Source: Actinomortierella ambigua (taxonomy: Eukaryota > Mortierellomycota > Mortierellomycetes > Mortierellales > Mortierellaceae). Taken from it: DNA of 51,110 nt. Below the pieces are notes generated by a model. It saw only the letters and a list, made by a program, of their open reading frames with translations. It was not told the origin of the DNA and did not search any database. Both the position numbers and the translations under genes were made by a program. Below are positions 9,019 to 21,051 of the stretch, one piece after another (position 1 is the first letter of the stretch; each line of letters starts with the position of its first letter). The stretch is taken from contig JAAAJB010000176.1 in assembly GCA_016098155.1 (NCBI GenBank), positions 1 to 51,110 of the forward strand. The letters run 5' to 3'.

Positions 9019-12000
9019 ATGGCTGACACAGGAAGCTCGGAGCAGTCGGTCCTTGATAACCTTCGTGATCTTGCTTCAGACGTCGTGACAGCCGACGCTC
9101 TGACCGACCAGGGACAAACAGATTCAGGGCTATCTGTTGAGGAAAGATTGTCAGAGGTTGGTTCGCCAGTAGAGCCAAGCCCAGAATACAACATGGCAGG
9201 TTTACGCGAAGAGACGACGAGTGAGGGCCCTACAACCATCTCCCCGTCTATGGTCGAATCTATTGGTGCGCCAGACTTTGAGCTGCCAAGCCAAGATCTC
9301 GACATTCGGCTCTTTTCTAGCCCCACTGTGCCCGAGGCGGAAGCAACAACGGATTCACAACAGCAAACTGGCTTGGAGTCAACATCGTTTCCCGAGCTCC
9401 AAGGATCACAGACTCTCATCGAACAGGTAAGCCATTTTTTTTCGCTGCGCCTTCTATTCTCCATTTTTTTTATTGTTTCGTTGTCTTTTGTTTTGTCTTT
9501 TCGTTTTCTATTTGTCTTTTTCACAGCTTCGCTGCTTTTTCGATGCATCAGCTCTTATCACGATCACTTTGCCCATCATTATATTTACTTTATCACCATC
9601 ATTTGCTAAACTAGGAAACTGCGGTGGAGACTTTAGAGATTATTCAGGGCACCGACGTCATTGTTGAAGCAGCCAACGACGAGAGCGACGTAGAGGACTT
9701 TGTCAAGGCCCTTACGACCAGCGACAACAACATTACGAATGACGATGTACACGAAGAGCCCTTCCAGGAATCCACCGTCGCAGCTATGGATAACACCAGT
9801 GATCAATCGGAACACCTTGCAAAGCCTTCCGATACTCCTTCGCTCTTGGCTCCTCAGCAGGATGTCCAACAAGAGGCCGATGAGAACTCCGTTAACATCG
9901 GCAGCAGCAGCAATAGTGGCAACAGCAACGATCAAGAGGACAACAAGGAAGTGGCAGAGCGCGATGAAGATCGGATGCTGGTCTATCCCCTCAACGCATG
10001 GGGCCAACGGACGCGATCACGCGGTCAAATGCAAGCACCGAACCAGAAGCTCATAACCTCCTTGATCAAAGAGCTGGATGAGAAGGAGAAGCGGAGGAAA
10101 GCGGAAGAGCAGCGTGAGAAGCGGAAACAGAGCAAGCGGACCCGTGTTCTCGCCAGCACCGTTGCAGCAGTGGATGCGAGGACGAAGGGCAAGGGCAAGG
10201 CTACAGCTGGTGCTTCCTCTTCCTCATACTCCTCGAGAGCCTTCGAGCCTACGACGCCAGCGACGACGGTGACAACAGACAACGATACGGGAACGGAGAG
10301 CTCGTTCCATCTAGACGAGGTGGTGCTGGCGATGCCCAACAAGCGCAAGCTGCAGACACCGGTCGGTCGCGTCTTGCGCCACGGCCGACGACCAGCGAAG
10401 ACGGCCAGGCTGGATGGTTCATCTACAACAGATGATGCGGGCAGCTCGGCCATGTCAACACCCACCATGGACCAATCTGCAAACTTTGCTGACGAGTCGA
10501 GCAATGGCACGCCAGCGACCCCTGATGGCGATTATGCAGAAGATGACGATTATGTTGATGTCGATGGACTGGACGAAGGTGATATGGATTTTTATCCATA
10601 TGAACAAGCTGACCTGGATGGAGACGATGCGGATGAAAATGAACCTGTTCCAGCAAGTGGCTCCGGTGGTGTTCGGCCAGCCATCGTCAAGTTCACTCGA
10701 TGGGATGGTGAAGTTGTCGAACATGTGTGCTCATCAGCACGCACCCAAGCGCGAGCTGCCCGCGATCATAGAAAGCTGTGGCTAGGATGGGTCGAGATTG
10801 ACAAGAAGCGAACCAAGAAGGTTGGGAAGGGCGTGCAGTCAGCGCCAAGCGTAGCAACAACAAGTAGCAGTCGCCGCACGACCAGGCAGTCATCGTTGGC
10901 TAGCACTAATTTGGGGTCACCAGCAGCACTTCCGACGTCGCCAAGATCGCAACGAGGCAGAGCGACCACGAGCACAATGAACACGGCAACAAGACCCATG
11001 TCTACTCGAGCATCTGGACCAGCATCTGTATCTGCTCGGTCAAAGACCATGCCTGACAGGTCGCCCCGCCCCAAGCCAGCGACGGGCAATGAGGTTTCGG
11101 AGAGCACAATACAGAGATCAACACGCTCCTTGCGCTCCCAACAGCGAACAACTCATCAGTCCAAGCTTCTCCCCGTCATTGATGTCATCAGGAAGAAGGC
11201 CCAGAACGGATCACTCGCCCCCACAAGGTCAGCCGACGCACCCAATCTCCGCCAAAGTCCTAATGACACTTCAGACAGCAGTGACGACGGAGAGAATGAA
11301 GCCGCTGATGCTCCTACACCTGAGCCACCCCAGGAAGAGGAGCAGGAGGAGCTGAAGGAGGAGGAGCAGAAGGAGGAGGAGCAGGAGGAGGAAGAGGAGC
11401 TACAGGAGGAGTTTGACGAGGATGTTGAGATACGAGACGACTTCAAGTTGGAAGATCCACCAGCCAAGGTGTTCCATGGTTGGTGGATGCAACCCAAGAT
11501 GGCATTAGACATGGTACGTTCAGACGCTTTTGTATTCCATCAAGGAGAGATCATCTGATAGCGATGGTCCGAGGGCATAGCAACGCCTACATTGTTTTGC
11601 TGACAAAAAAAAACACCCCATCCACTTTAGATTCCTGGTGTCAACACATTGCGATGGATAGGAGTCCATGGCAATGTGACCAGCCCCAAGACGATGGTAG
11701 ATCAAACCTTTTCTCGTTCCCATCTGAAGCATGTACCACAGGGCGACCACCTTGTACTGAAACAATAGGGACATACCCGCCCACCTCTTTCCATTCACTA
11801 GGTCTGGCATACATCGCTTATTTCTTCTGCACCTAGGGCCGATGTAATTCGGACAATCACAGGATCGGTCTATGTTTTGAGGGGCGAGCTGGATGTGGAG
11901 AGAATGAGGCTCCATGGTTAGTGAATCATACCCTTCGTGCACCATACTGTGGCTGTTTTTTTTGTCCTTCTTTTCGAGTCGTGGAGCCACGTTGCTAACA

Positions 12001-15000
12001 CATTCAGTTCCGCATCCGTCCCTTCCACCATGTATTCCTGGAACCCCCTCCCCACGTTCTTCGCAAATCCCCAAACAGGCTTCACCGAGAATATCATTCG
12101 AGCATTTGCTCATGGATTTCCAGCCAACTGGAAGAAGCTGTTGAAGGAACACTATCGCTCTCCAAAAAGATACCTTTCTTCCTCCTTTCCCACTTCCTTC
12201 TTACCACATACCGCGGCGGTTAGTAGCAATAGCGCCGGTGGTGGTGATGGCAAGAGCAGTTCAATGAAGCGGGGCCGGTCCCCGTCACCTGCCGACTCGG
12301 AGGTTGGAAGTCCAAACTTGTCCAAGCGGCTGCCGAAGCGCACCAAGAATGATGGCGGTAGAAATGGTAGCAGCACACCTACGGAGGCAGCCTCAGCATG
12401 GGCGAGGACAAATGCAGTAACGACAGCGGCGAGGAATGGAGAATCATCGCCACCAACGCGCGCAAAGAAGTTCCTGGTGGAAGTGGTTATTCCAGTGTCT
12501 AGAAAGAAGAATGTCGGCCGCGCCATCGTTTCTCCATCACCACCCCCTGCGGCAACCGCAGCATCCTCCTCATCATCATCACCATCATCACCATCGTCAC
12601 CATCGTCACCATCGTTGCGAGCTGCTTCAGCACGGGCTTCAGCACGACGACACCCACTCAAAGTCCCAGTGGAAGCGCTGGCCAAGACTTCATCATCCAA
12701 CTCACCAAAGCCAGCCAGCCGAAGCTTCGCCAAGCCTACCGCGCTATTACCACCTCCCTCGATGGCGACTCGTGAGCGGCCTCCGCGCGCTGCTGCAGTT
12801 GGTGGTGGTAGTGGTGGCGTTAAAACCACTGCCGCTATGCTGGAGACAATGACGACGAACCGGAGACAGCGTGGCAGCCTTGATCAGCCGTCCCCTACTG
12901 CTCGTCGAGGCTCATCATCATCAAAGTCGTTGTTCGAGATTGTGATTGCGCACTCTGCTTCGCCTTATGGCGACGCGAAGGAGGGCGGAAGGGAGATGGT
13001 TGATGATGGCAAGGAGGAACAAGCAGCGGAGGAGGATGAGCATGAGAACGAGAGAGAGCTCGAGAAGGAGATTGAGAAGGTCATCGAGAAGAACATTGAG
13101 AAGAACATCGAGAAGAACACCGAGAAGACCACCGAGAAGAACGTCGAGAAGAACGTCGAGAAGAACATCGAGAAGCAGGAGGAGAACGAGAAGAACGAAC
13201 AAGTGCGTGAAGCTTCGGGGACACCTGATCGAGCATTAACGCCGATCGATGGCCTGTCACCTGGGCTTTCGAGCTATGCGCGTCGGGCGATGGATACCAT
13301 TACCAAGCTGTCAACAGAAGACTCGGCGGAAACACTCATGACGACCTCTACCACCGAAATGGAGTCAGAAAACAACAATGGCGACAACAACAACGATAAC
13401 AACGACAACAACGACAACAACGACAACATCGGCTCCGACGACAACGACAACAATGGTGGTGATGATGACAACCAGGTTGAGGAAGGTGGTGACAGCATTG
13501 AGCCCTTGTTCATGGAGATGGACGAGGTCCCTGGTGTGACTTCGACTGTGGCAGCAGCGGCAGCAGCCACTGCCGCCGAGGCGTCGGGCACATCAGACTC
13601 TGGCCTCCTTGGCAAGAGCGTCGGCCTGTTCAGGTCGCTTTCCTCAATCTCCATGTCCACTTCCTCCACACCGCCGCCCTCAAGTCAGCTCCAGATCTCG
13701 GCCGAGACGGACTTGGACAAGACGGTGGCCGAGCTGGAAGCCGCTGCTGCTGCTGAGTCCGTCGAGGCACTGTCCAGCTCTTCTTCCCCCTCTCCTTCCC
13801 CCTTCTCTTCCTCGCAGCCGCTGCCGCAACGACGCGCATCGGAACAACCTCTTGCAGTCTCCCAGTCCCAGGACCTCCCCGCAATCTTGACGCCATCGAC
13901 CTCAGCGTCATCGCGGCGGTCCCTGCTCGGAGGACTGTTCAAGCTTTGGAGCGGCAGCGGATTGCGAGCCAGCTCTCCAACCCAACGAGCCCAGTCTACC
14001 AGAGGGTTCAACACCGCTAATGATGATAGCGATGATGGCGATGATGCTTCTTCTGCCATGGCCGCCGGGAGTTTAACTACAGAAGACAGGAATAGTCACC
14101 ACAACACCGACAACAGCCACACCAGCAACAACAGCAACAACAGCAACAGCAGCAACAGCAACAACAACAACAATAGGCGAACAGTCATGACGCTGTCGTC
14201 CTCCGATGACAACGACTCGATGGCGAGCGAGGTCTCTGATGATGATGAGAAGGAGAAGCAAGAGGCTGGTGAGAAGAAGAATAACGACAGCCGACGCCAC
14301 CGCGACGAAGGCGAGCAAGACGAAGGAGAAAGGTCATCGTCGGAGAACACGGGTGTAGTTGTTCTGCAGGTCGACAGTACGCTGTCGCAGTCTTCCGAGC
14401 CAGCAGCAGTATCGTCGTTGTCTTCATCATCTCCGAAGGATGACAACACGGCAGATATCAAAGAGGCAGGCGACGCGGAAGCTGCAGATGTCAGTATAGC
14501 GGATGTCAGTATGGCGGATGTCAGTATGGCGGATGTCAGTATGGCGGATATCGAGGGCAACATGAGCGTTGATGAAGTGACCCTGCGCACGGAGGCAGAG
14601 TTCTCAGAGTCCCGAGTGGACGAGATCAACAGCAATGACGACAACGACACGGACGATGCTGCAAAGAGGCCACAACTTCAGGAAGAGGAAGCGACATCTA
14701 CAGCCGAACCAGTGCCCGAGGAGGCAAAGAAGGACCCAGGCCAGGACGAGACTGAGACAACAGCAGAAGCGGCAGACGTGTCCATGACCGAGCAGACCGA
14801 CACCAACACCATCAACGACGAGAGGAGGGAGGAAGAAGAAGAAGAAGAAGAAGGCATGTTTATTGAAACTGAGGATCCGGTGGTGGTGATCGAGGGCGAG
14901 GAGGCAATGGAGGAAGAAGAACCGCTGGTGATCCGGGTGGTGAACCGGGATGACGGCAGCGAGTCAACACCGACGCCGCCTCCGATGGTCAGCATCCGTG

Positions 15001-15821
15001 CCCTTCAAGACCATGGGCGCCACTCTGAGAGGGTGACGGGCGAGTCTACGACGTTTACGAACGGCGCGCCGATCGCGCCTATCGAAGACTATGCTGCTTC
15101 CTCGGCCTTTTTGGCGTTGGATACCCCCGCCATCACCCCCAGTGCGAGGACGACCACGGAGGCGGCCACAACGACCACAACGACCACGACCACGACAGAA
15201 TCGCTGATGGTCAAGACTTCATCCATCGTCACATCAACAGCGGAAGAAGAATCTCTGGTTCCCGAGTCTGGTACTACCATCTCTGCTGCAGTCCCTCTGT
15301 CGTCAATGTCGTCGCCGTCCTCTTCCACTTCCTCTTTGGCCGCTGACGCGATGGACACTACTGCTACTACTACTACTACTACCACTACTACCACCACGAC
15401 ACCAACGGCCATTTTGCATGAGGACGGAGAGGAGAAGGACAACAGCGAAACCGAGGTGGAGCAAGCCATTGCTGCTGCCGCCTCCGCCACCGCGACCGCC
15501 GCGACCGAAGAAGACCAGGCCAAGCGAGTATTGGAGGAGGAGGCACCGGGGCTGGGGCTGGAGCTGGAGTTGGAACTGGAGCAAGGGCAAGGGCTGGGGC
15601 AGGAGCCGGAGCCGATGGACATTTTAGCAGACCAGACCAAGCATATCAGCGACATGGAGAAGTTGCTGGAGCTCGATGTGAGCGCCACTCCCGCTACCGC
15701 GACGGAGAAGGAGAAGGAGGTGAAGGAAGAGGAGGAGGAGGAGGAGGAGGAGGCATTGGCAGCAGCAGGCGAGACTTTGGTCGAGCCAAGTAGTTCGCAT
15801 GAGAGCTGGTTTTCGGACTGA
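9019..15821 (+). CDS. Giant SANTA-domain protein, candidate KNL2/M18BP1-like centromere factor
   Basis: Modelled as five exons: 9019-9426, 9615-11513, 11631-11696, 11802-11920 and 12008-15821, about 2,101 aa. Residues about 756-877 form a SANTA-like domain when spliced: FHGWWMQPKMALDMIPG, VWHTSLISSAPRADVIRTIT, GSVYVLRGELD, and the closing AFAHGFPANWKKLL. The W-hydrophobic start, xGSxYxLxG core and GFPxNW end are SANTA hallmarks; in animals and plants that domain marks M18BP1/KNL2, which recruits CENP-A. I see no SANT/Myb domain and no clear CENP-C motif. The flanks are disordered: a charged helix near LIKELDEKEKRRKAEEQREK, Asp/Glu-rich segments, EKN repeats, Asn/Asp runs, VSMAD repeats and Thr/Ala/Glu tracts. 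The exon 4 donor (GTGAAT, 11921) is unusual but the only nearby one in phase; GTTAGT at 11917 is not. Centromere function is inferred. Confidence 0.75.
13070..13181 (+). repeat. In-frame 12-bp repeats encoding (x)EKN
   Basis: Around eight to ten imperfect copies of a GAGAAGAAC-NNN unit inside the SANTA gene, read as IEKN, TEKN and VEKN. They form a charged, probably helical or disordered segment. Confidence 0.85.
14490..14549 (+). repeat. Four tandem 15-bp units encoding VS(I/M)AD
   Basis: The unit GTCAGTATGGCGGAT occurs four times in a row, with one base difference in the first copy, in frame within the SANTA gene. The near-identity at nucleotide level points to recent expansion. Confidence 0.9.
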
Positions 15822-16232
15822 ACGTGAGCCCCCCACCCTTTTCACGATGTCTCGATGTCCCGTGCGTATTTTAACCACCATTATTATTATTATTTTTTTT
15901 TTTTGGCATTTCAAAAACAATTGATAACCCCCCCCCCTACCCATCAACACTTGTTAGTTTTGTGTCCACAAAAAGAAAAATATGAAAAGCTTCTATTTGG
16001 CAGATCATGACGAAGGAAAGGGAAAAAAAACACGCATAGGCATTTGTCAACGAGTGGTCGTTGAGACTCGTGGACAAATGTTGAGAAGGGACATTATGGA
16101 CAGAAGAAATGCGGGGGTGGGGGAGGTGGTAGGTGATAGGTGATAGGAGGTTGGTATGGGCATGGTGGTGAGGGAGAAGTAATGTTTTTTTGTTTTTTGT
16201 TTTGGGGCTATGATTTTTTTCATCCTCCCACT
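15822..16232. other. Convergent 3' spacer (SANTA gene / E2)
   Basis: 411 bp of 3' flanking sequence with T and C homopolymers near 15892-15904 and 15929-15937. No gene seen. Confidence 0.5.
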
Positions 16233-19200
16233 TTAAACATCCAACAACAGGCGGCGGGGATCCTCCAGAACCTCCTTGAGCTTGACAAGGAAGGAAACGG
16301 CCTCACGACCATCAATGATACGGTGGTCGTACGTCAGGGCGACATACATCATGGGGCGGACCTCAACCTTGCCGTTGACCACAACAGCGCGCTCCTTGAC
16401 GGCATGCATACCCAAGATGGCCGCCTGAGGCAAGTTGATGATGGGTGTGCCCATGAGCGAACCAAAGACACCACCGTTCGAGATGGTGAAAGTGCCACCG
16501 CTCATGTCCTCAATCGCAATCTGGCCATCACGGGCCTTGGCGCCATAGGCCGCAATGGCCTTCTCGACATCAATGAACGACATGGACTCGGCATTACGAA
16601 TCACAGGGGTGACCAGACCCTTGGGCGTGGCCACAGCGACCGAGACATCGACAAAGTCCGAGAAGATCTGTTCATTACCATCAACGCGCGAGTTGACGGC
16701 CGGGATCTCCTTCAGGGCATAGCACGAAGCCTTGACAAAGGCCGACATGAAACCCAGCTTGACGTTGTGCTTCTTCAGCACAAGATCCTTGTACGTCGAA
16801 CGCATGCTCATCAGGTTCGTCATGTCCACCTCGTTGAACGTCGTCAGCGACGCGTTCACCTCCTGCGACTGCTTCAGACGCTTGGCAATCGTCTGGCGCA
16901 TGCGGTTCATCTTCACAACACGCTCCTCACGGCTGTAGGCAGCGGGGGTCGAGGGTGCCTCCGCAGCAGCAGCAGCAGCCTTGGGGGCGGCAGCCTTGGG
17001 AGCCTCAGCCTTGGGGGCCTCAGCCTTGGGGGCAGGGGCAGCAGCCTGCTTGGGCTCCTCCTTCTTGGGGGCGGCCTCCTCCTTCTTGGGAGCCTCCTCC
17101 TTCTTGGCCTCCTTCTTCTCCTCCTTGGGGGCGGCGCCTAGAGGGAATTGCGGGGAAAACGGATTGCCCAAAAAAGAGAGTTTTTGTGCGTTAACCATGT
17201 GTCCAACTCCCCCCTCACCATGCACCCACCTTCCTCCGACCCTTCTCATCGTTCCCCACATTTTGTTTGATTATTGGTATGATTGCTTTCGGTCCAGCGT
17301 CGATATAATGATAACGAACAGCTAATCAAAGTTTGACTCTTTTGTTTTTCTCCCTTTCGTCCCCTCTCTTTTCCTCACCGCGTTCTTTTCCTTCTGACAG
17401 ATCCGATGACTTACCACCAGCAGGGGCATCGCCGAGCTCGAGCTTGTACAGGTCAGCGCCGACAGCAACAGTGTCCTCCTCGGCGGAATAAAGCTCAACA
17501 ATGGTACCAGACTTGGGCGAGTTGACGGTGACATCGACCTATTTAGAGTGTGAGACATTAAAGTAAAGGGTTAATTGGTCTGTGTCGGTGTCGGTGTCGT
17601 TTTTTCTTCTCATAACTTTGTGCACGTCAACTCAAACGCGAAAGAAAGAGAAAGAGAAGGCGAGAAAGGGGGACGGGGGAAGGGGACGGAAGGACAGGCG
17701 ATTCGCGTCCATCCAATGAATCCTGGTCTATTCGTTTTCGCTTGGTACCTCTTGTCGCTCGACAACAACCAATCTCCTCTTCCCACACCCTATCCAGGCT
17801 CGTCGTCCCTCCCCCCCCCCCTCCCTTCCCCTCTTTCTGTGAACAAGTCGGATCATGGACAGATGGGAAATTCTACACGGTATGAGATCTCTTTTTTGTT
17901 GTCCGTGTCGTTCCAATCTCGCATATTGTGTCGTTCTCCGTGTTCCAGTTAGGTAATGTCAACAAAGACAAATAGGTGGAGAGAGACACCGATCGCGAGC
18001 ACCAAAGTCCCGAGGGAAGGGTGAGGCCGGGGGAGGAGGGGTGATGGGAAAGAGGACGATTCCACTGCTGCCTCCACGAGAATATACACAGAGGTGAACT
18101 CCTGGGTAACTAGGGCTGGAGTACTGTCATCCATTCCAATGCTTTTTGCTGTGCGATTGCATCCCTGTAACATCGAAGTCTGCAATATGATGCGAGTCAT
18201 TTTTTCCCTGCCAGCTGGGCTCTATCCCGCGGATGGTGAGTATCCATTGGCCCTGCACAAATAGAGGGTTGGTTCTCAGAGAAAAGATGTACACCTATGG
18301 AATTTAGATGTATATATTTATACACTTTTTCTTTCCAAGGTTGTTTGGTGTTTGTTGTGTAGCTGTTGTTATTGTCGTCTTCCCAAGAATGGTGGGGAAA
18401 CTGAGGGTGGGAGTTTTTTTTTTCTGGACAGTTTAGAGGCGATCTGGGGGTGGAGGGCATGGTGTGGAATGCATTACCTTGTCAGTCTCAATGACGGCAA
18501 CCTCCTCATCGACATTGACAAAGTCGCCGACCTCTGTCAAGAAACGTCACCGGTGCCCCCAAATAGGGCTAGAAGCATTAGCAATGAGTTCATCTCTACC
18601 CACACACCGCAACACAATAGTATCTTTGAACTAGTCCATGGTTTCAAAGTACATTGCCAGATCCGTCAGTCGCTCGCCTGCGCTTTTTCGCTTCGACTTA
18701 CTCTTGTTCCACTGCTTCAGCGAACCCTCCGAGATGGAGTCGGCCATGTGGGGGACCTTGACGACATAGTCAGCTAAAGAAGCGTAAAATAAGGCATAGA
18801 GAAGAAACTGTTAAAAAAATGATCGATCTACCACAAGCTCACGATGATAAGCGCCTCTCTTGAGAGGCTAGAGATCAGCTGACAGCGATCAATTACCATA
18901 GTAGCGGATCTGGGAGCGGTTGTAAGGAGAGCTGCAGAGAGAGAGAGAGAGAGAGACAGAGAGAGACAGAGAGAGAGAGAGAGAGACAGAGAGAGACAGA
19001 GAGAGAGAGAGAGAGAAAAAGAGAGAGAGAGAAAGAGAGAGAGGTTGAAACCAAATGTGAGTAAACAATAAAACACACACGGAGCACACAGAATGCGATA
19101 CTCGTCAGGTTTGCTTACTTGACGCGCTGGGCCACGATAGCCGAGGCAGCAGCGGTGGTGTTGAAGGAGTAGTGACGAGCCTGCGAGGCGGTGTTGAGGA

Positions 19201-19291
19201 CAACCTTGCCGGAGGCTCTAGAGGCGAGAGTGGAGAGAGGACGCGCCAGACGGGCAACCTGTTTTGTGCGGAGCATTGATGAAGACAACAT
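16233..19291 (-). CDS. KGD2: 2-oxoglutarate dehydrogenase E2 (dihydrolipoyl succinyltransferase), mitochondrial
   Basis: Six exons on the minus strand: 19119-19291, 18897-18931, 18702-18773, 18478-18533, 17415-17538 and 16233-17137, 454 aa. The N-terminus [20 protein letters not shown] is a typical mitochondrial presequence. The lipoyl domain carries the lipoylated lysine in ETDKVDV, split by an intron between K and V. A Lys/Ala/Pro/Glu linker follows, then the catalytic domain with [14 protein letters not shown] (His and Asp of the HxxxDG active site) and the C-terminus RRLLLDV. There is no obvious peripheral subunit-binding domain, as in eukaryotic E2o. It transfers succinyl groups to CoA in the TCA cycle. 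Intron 4 is 939 bp; intron 1 holds a long CU tract next to its 3' splice site. Divergent from ISU1. Confidence 0.95.
18936..19042 (-). repeat. CT-rich microsatellite in E2 intron 1
   Basis: GA/GACA repeats on the + strand, therefore a CU-rich tract in the transcript, ending at the acceptor CTGCAG of exon 2 (18932-18937). Confidence 0.9.
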
Positions 19292-20072
19292 TGTTGAGAA
19301 TGTGTGTATGGGATGTGTTGAAAGGGTGAGAAACTGGAAAAAAGACCAGAAATGAGAGGGAGGGAGGGGGGGGTGAAAAGAGGGAAGTGGGTGAAGGAAG
19401 GAAGGAAGGTAACAATTGGTTTGTGGGGTGCGCAATGGCAAGGATCACCCCTCTTGTTGTTTACTTGATGCTGACTCAATTCCAGCTTTCGGAGTTCTCG
19501 CACCCCCGCCCTCCACCCACTCTCCCCTCTCTCGCCCTCTATTGCCCAAGCGACACAGGCACGGCCCCACTTGGCAACACCGTGTTTCGCACCTCTCTCT
19601 ACCTTTGCAGAATACCCCCCTATCCCTATCAATCGCGCCTCTTTTTCTATCTCATGCTCTCTGCCTCTTGCTGTGGCATGGCCACCGAACTTCGGCCCTA
19701 CCCCACGGTCCTGCCACGCAACAGCGAGGGCTACCCCAGTGCCCACCACGCCGAGTCCATTCCCTTACCGCATATGGCAATCCGTCGAGAAGTTCCCGCG
19801 GTGCCTGCAGCTAATGCGCCACTGGGGAATACCTCAACGCAAGCATGACTGGCTTTTTTTTTTTTTTTTTTTTTTTTGAGTTCCCCCGCGTCTGACTCTG
19901 GGGGAGTGGGCTCCTCTCCTACTTTGACCGACTGTGGCTTTGCTTTATCAGATGGCGAGAGGGGATGGACAAAAAGTGAAACCTGACCGCGGTGCACAGC
20001 TTGCTTGATTCTCCTCACCCTCTCTTCGTCTTGACTCAAAATCTCCATCCCCTCCATCCATCCATAACCAAA
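19292..20072. promoter_or_regulatory. Divergent E2 / ISU1 intergenic region
   Basis: 781 bp between two divergent start codons of mitochondrial genes. It includes a 24-T run at 19854-19877. I cannot name specific factor sites. Confidence 0.55.
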
Positions 20073-21051
20073 ATGTTCAAGCTTACAACCACCACCGCTG
20101 TTGCCACTCGCTCGCTCCTGGCCAAGCCCTTCGCCGCCGTCGCCGTTCGCTCGTACCACCCCAAGGTACGCTCTTTGTTTAATGATAATCTCTCACGCTA
20201 ATGACCCCTCCTCGTTCTTGTTGGGTATCTCGGCCACATCACCCGTCCATGCCTTTTTCTTCGCTGGCGCAGCTGTTCTGAGACCCAGTTCGAGTGCCTA
20301 TGGTTGAGAGTACAAGCTCATGGCAACTCACCATTGCAACTGTCATCTCATCGCTGTTTGTTCTCTCGACGACATTGTTAGGTCATTGATCATTACGAGA
20401 AGCCCCGCAACGTTGGCTCGTTCAACAAGAATGACCCATTCGTTGGCACAGGACTTGTTGGCGCCCCCGCTTGCGGCGATGTGATGAAGTTGCAGATCAA
20501 AGTGGACGAGGATAGCGGCAAGATTGTCGACGTGCGCTTCAAGACGTTTGGATGCGGCTCGGCTATCGCCTCTTCGTCATACATGACCGAGCGTGTCCGG
20601 GGCATGACTCTCGACGATGCTGCCAAGATTAAGAACACCGAGGTCGCCAAGGAGCTCTGCCTGCCCCCTGTCAAGCTTCATTGCTCCAGTAAGTTTTTTT
20701 GCGCAACCAGCTCGTCCCTCATACCGGTGTTATCTGATCTCTCGCTCCTGGGGAGTAAGCGAGTTAGTTGGGTCATCTGGCCATGCGCAGTCCTCCACTA
20801 GCTCTGTTGTGTCACAGTTTGCTCAGTGAGAAAAAAAAAAGCATATTATTTCCTTATCTGACCAGCTTTCTTGCCATCTCCCCTGTCCACCTCTTTCTCT
20901 CTCTCTCTCTCTCCCGTTACCCTCTCTAGTGCTTGCTGAGGACGCCATCAAGTCGGCCATCAAGGACTACAAGCGCAAGCGTGCGACGGCTTCCGCCACC
21001 GCAACTGCCTCGTCGTCTGGAGCCGCCGAGGCTGCTGCTGCCTCTGCTTAA
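20073..21051 (+). CDS. ISU1: Mitochondrial iron-sulfur cluster scaffold IscU/Isu1
   Basis: Three exons: 20073-20165, 20382-20688 and 20930-21051, 173 aa. An Arg/Ser/Ala-rich presequence (MFKLTTTTAVATRSLLAKPF) is followed by the IscU fold. All three cluster-ligand cysteines are visible: GAPACGD, FGCGSAIASS and KLHCS. The LPPVK motif that binds the Ssq1/HscA chaperone is present in ELCLPPVKLHCS. The third exon adds MLAEDAIKSAIKDYKRKR and then a low-complexity Ala/Ser/Thr tail not typical of the family. It builds [2Fe-2S] clusters with Nfs1, Isd11, frataxin and ferredoxin. Intron 2 carries a CT repeat on the sense strand (20892-20913). AATAAA is at 21432-21437. Confidence 0.96.

Noticed and set aside
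12921..13202. Minus-strand frame with repeated LLDVLL that resembles a membrane or leucine repeat protein
   Set aside because: It is the complement of the EKN repeats and has no independent support.
15089..15688. Serine/valine-rich minus-strand frame
   Set aside because: Antisense to Thr/Ala/Glu repeats of the SANTA gene.
16140..17141. 333-aa open frame on the + strand
   Set aside because: It is antisense to the last exon of the E2 gene; its leucine/glycine-rich end mirrors the Ala/Pro/Lys linker. A codon-bias shadow.
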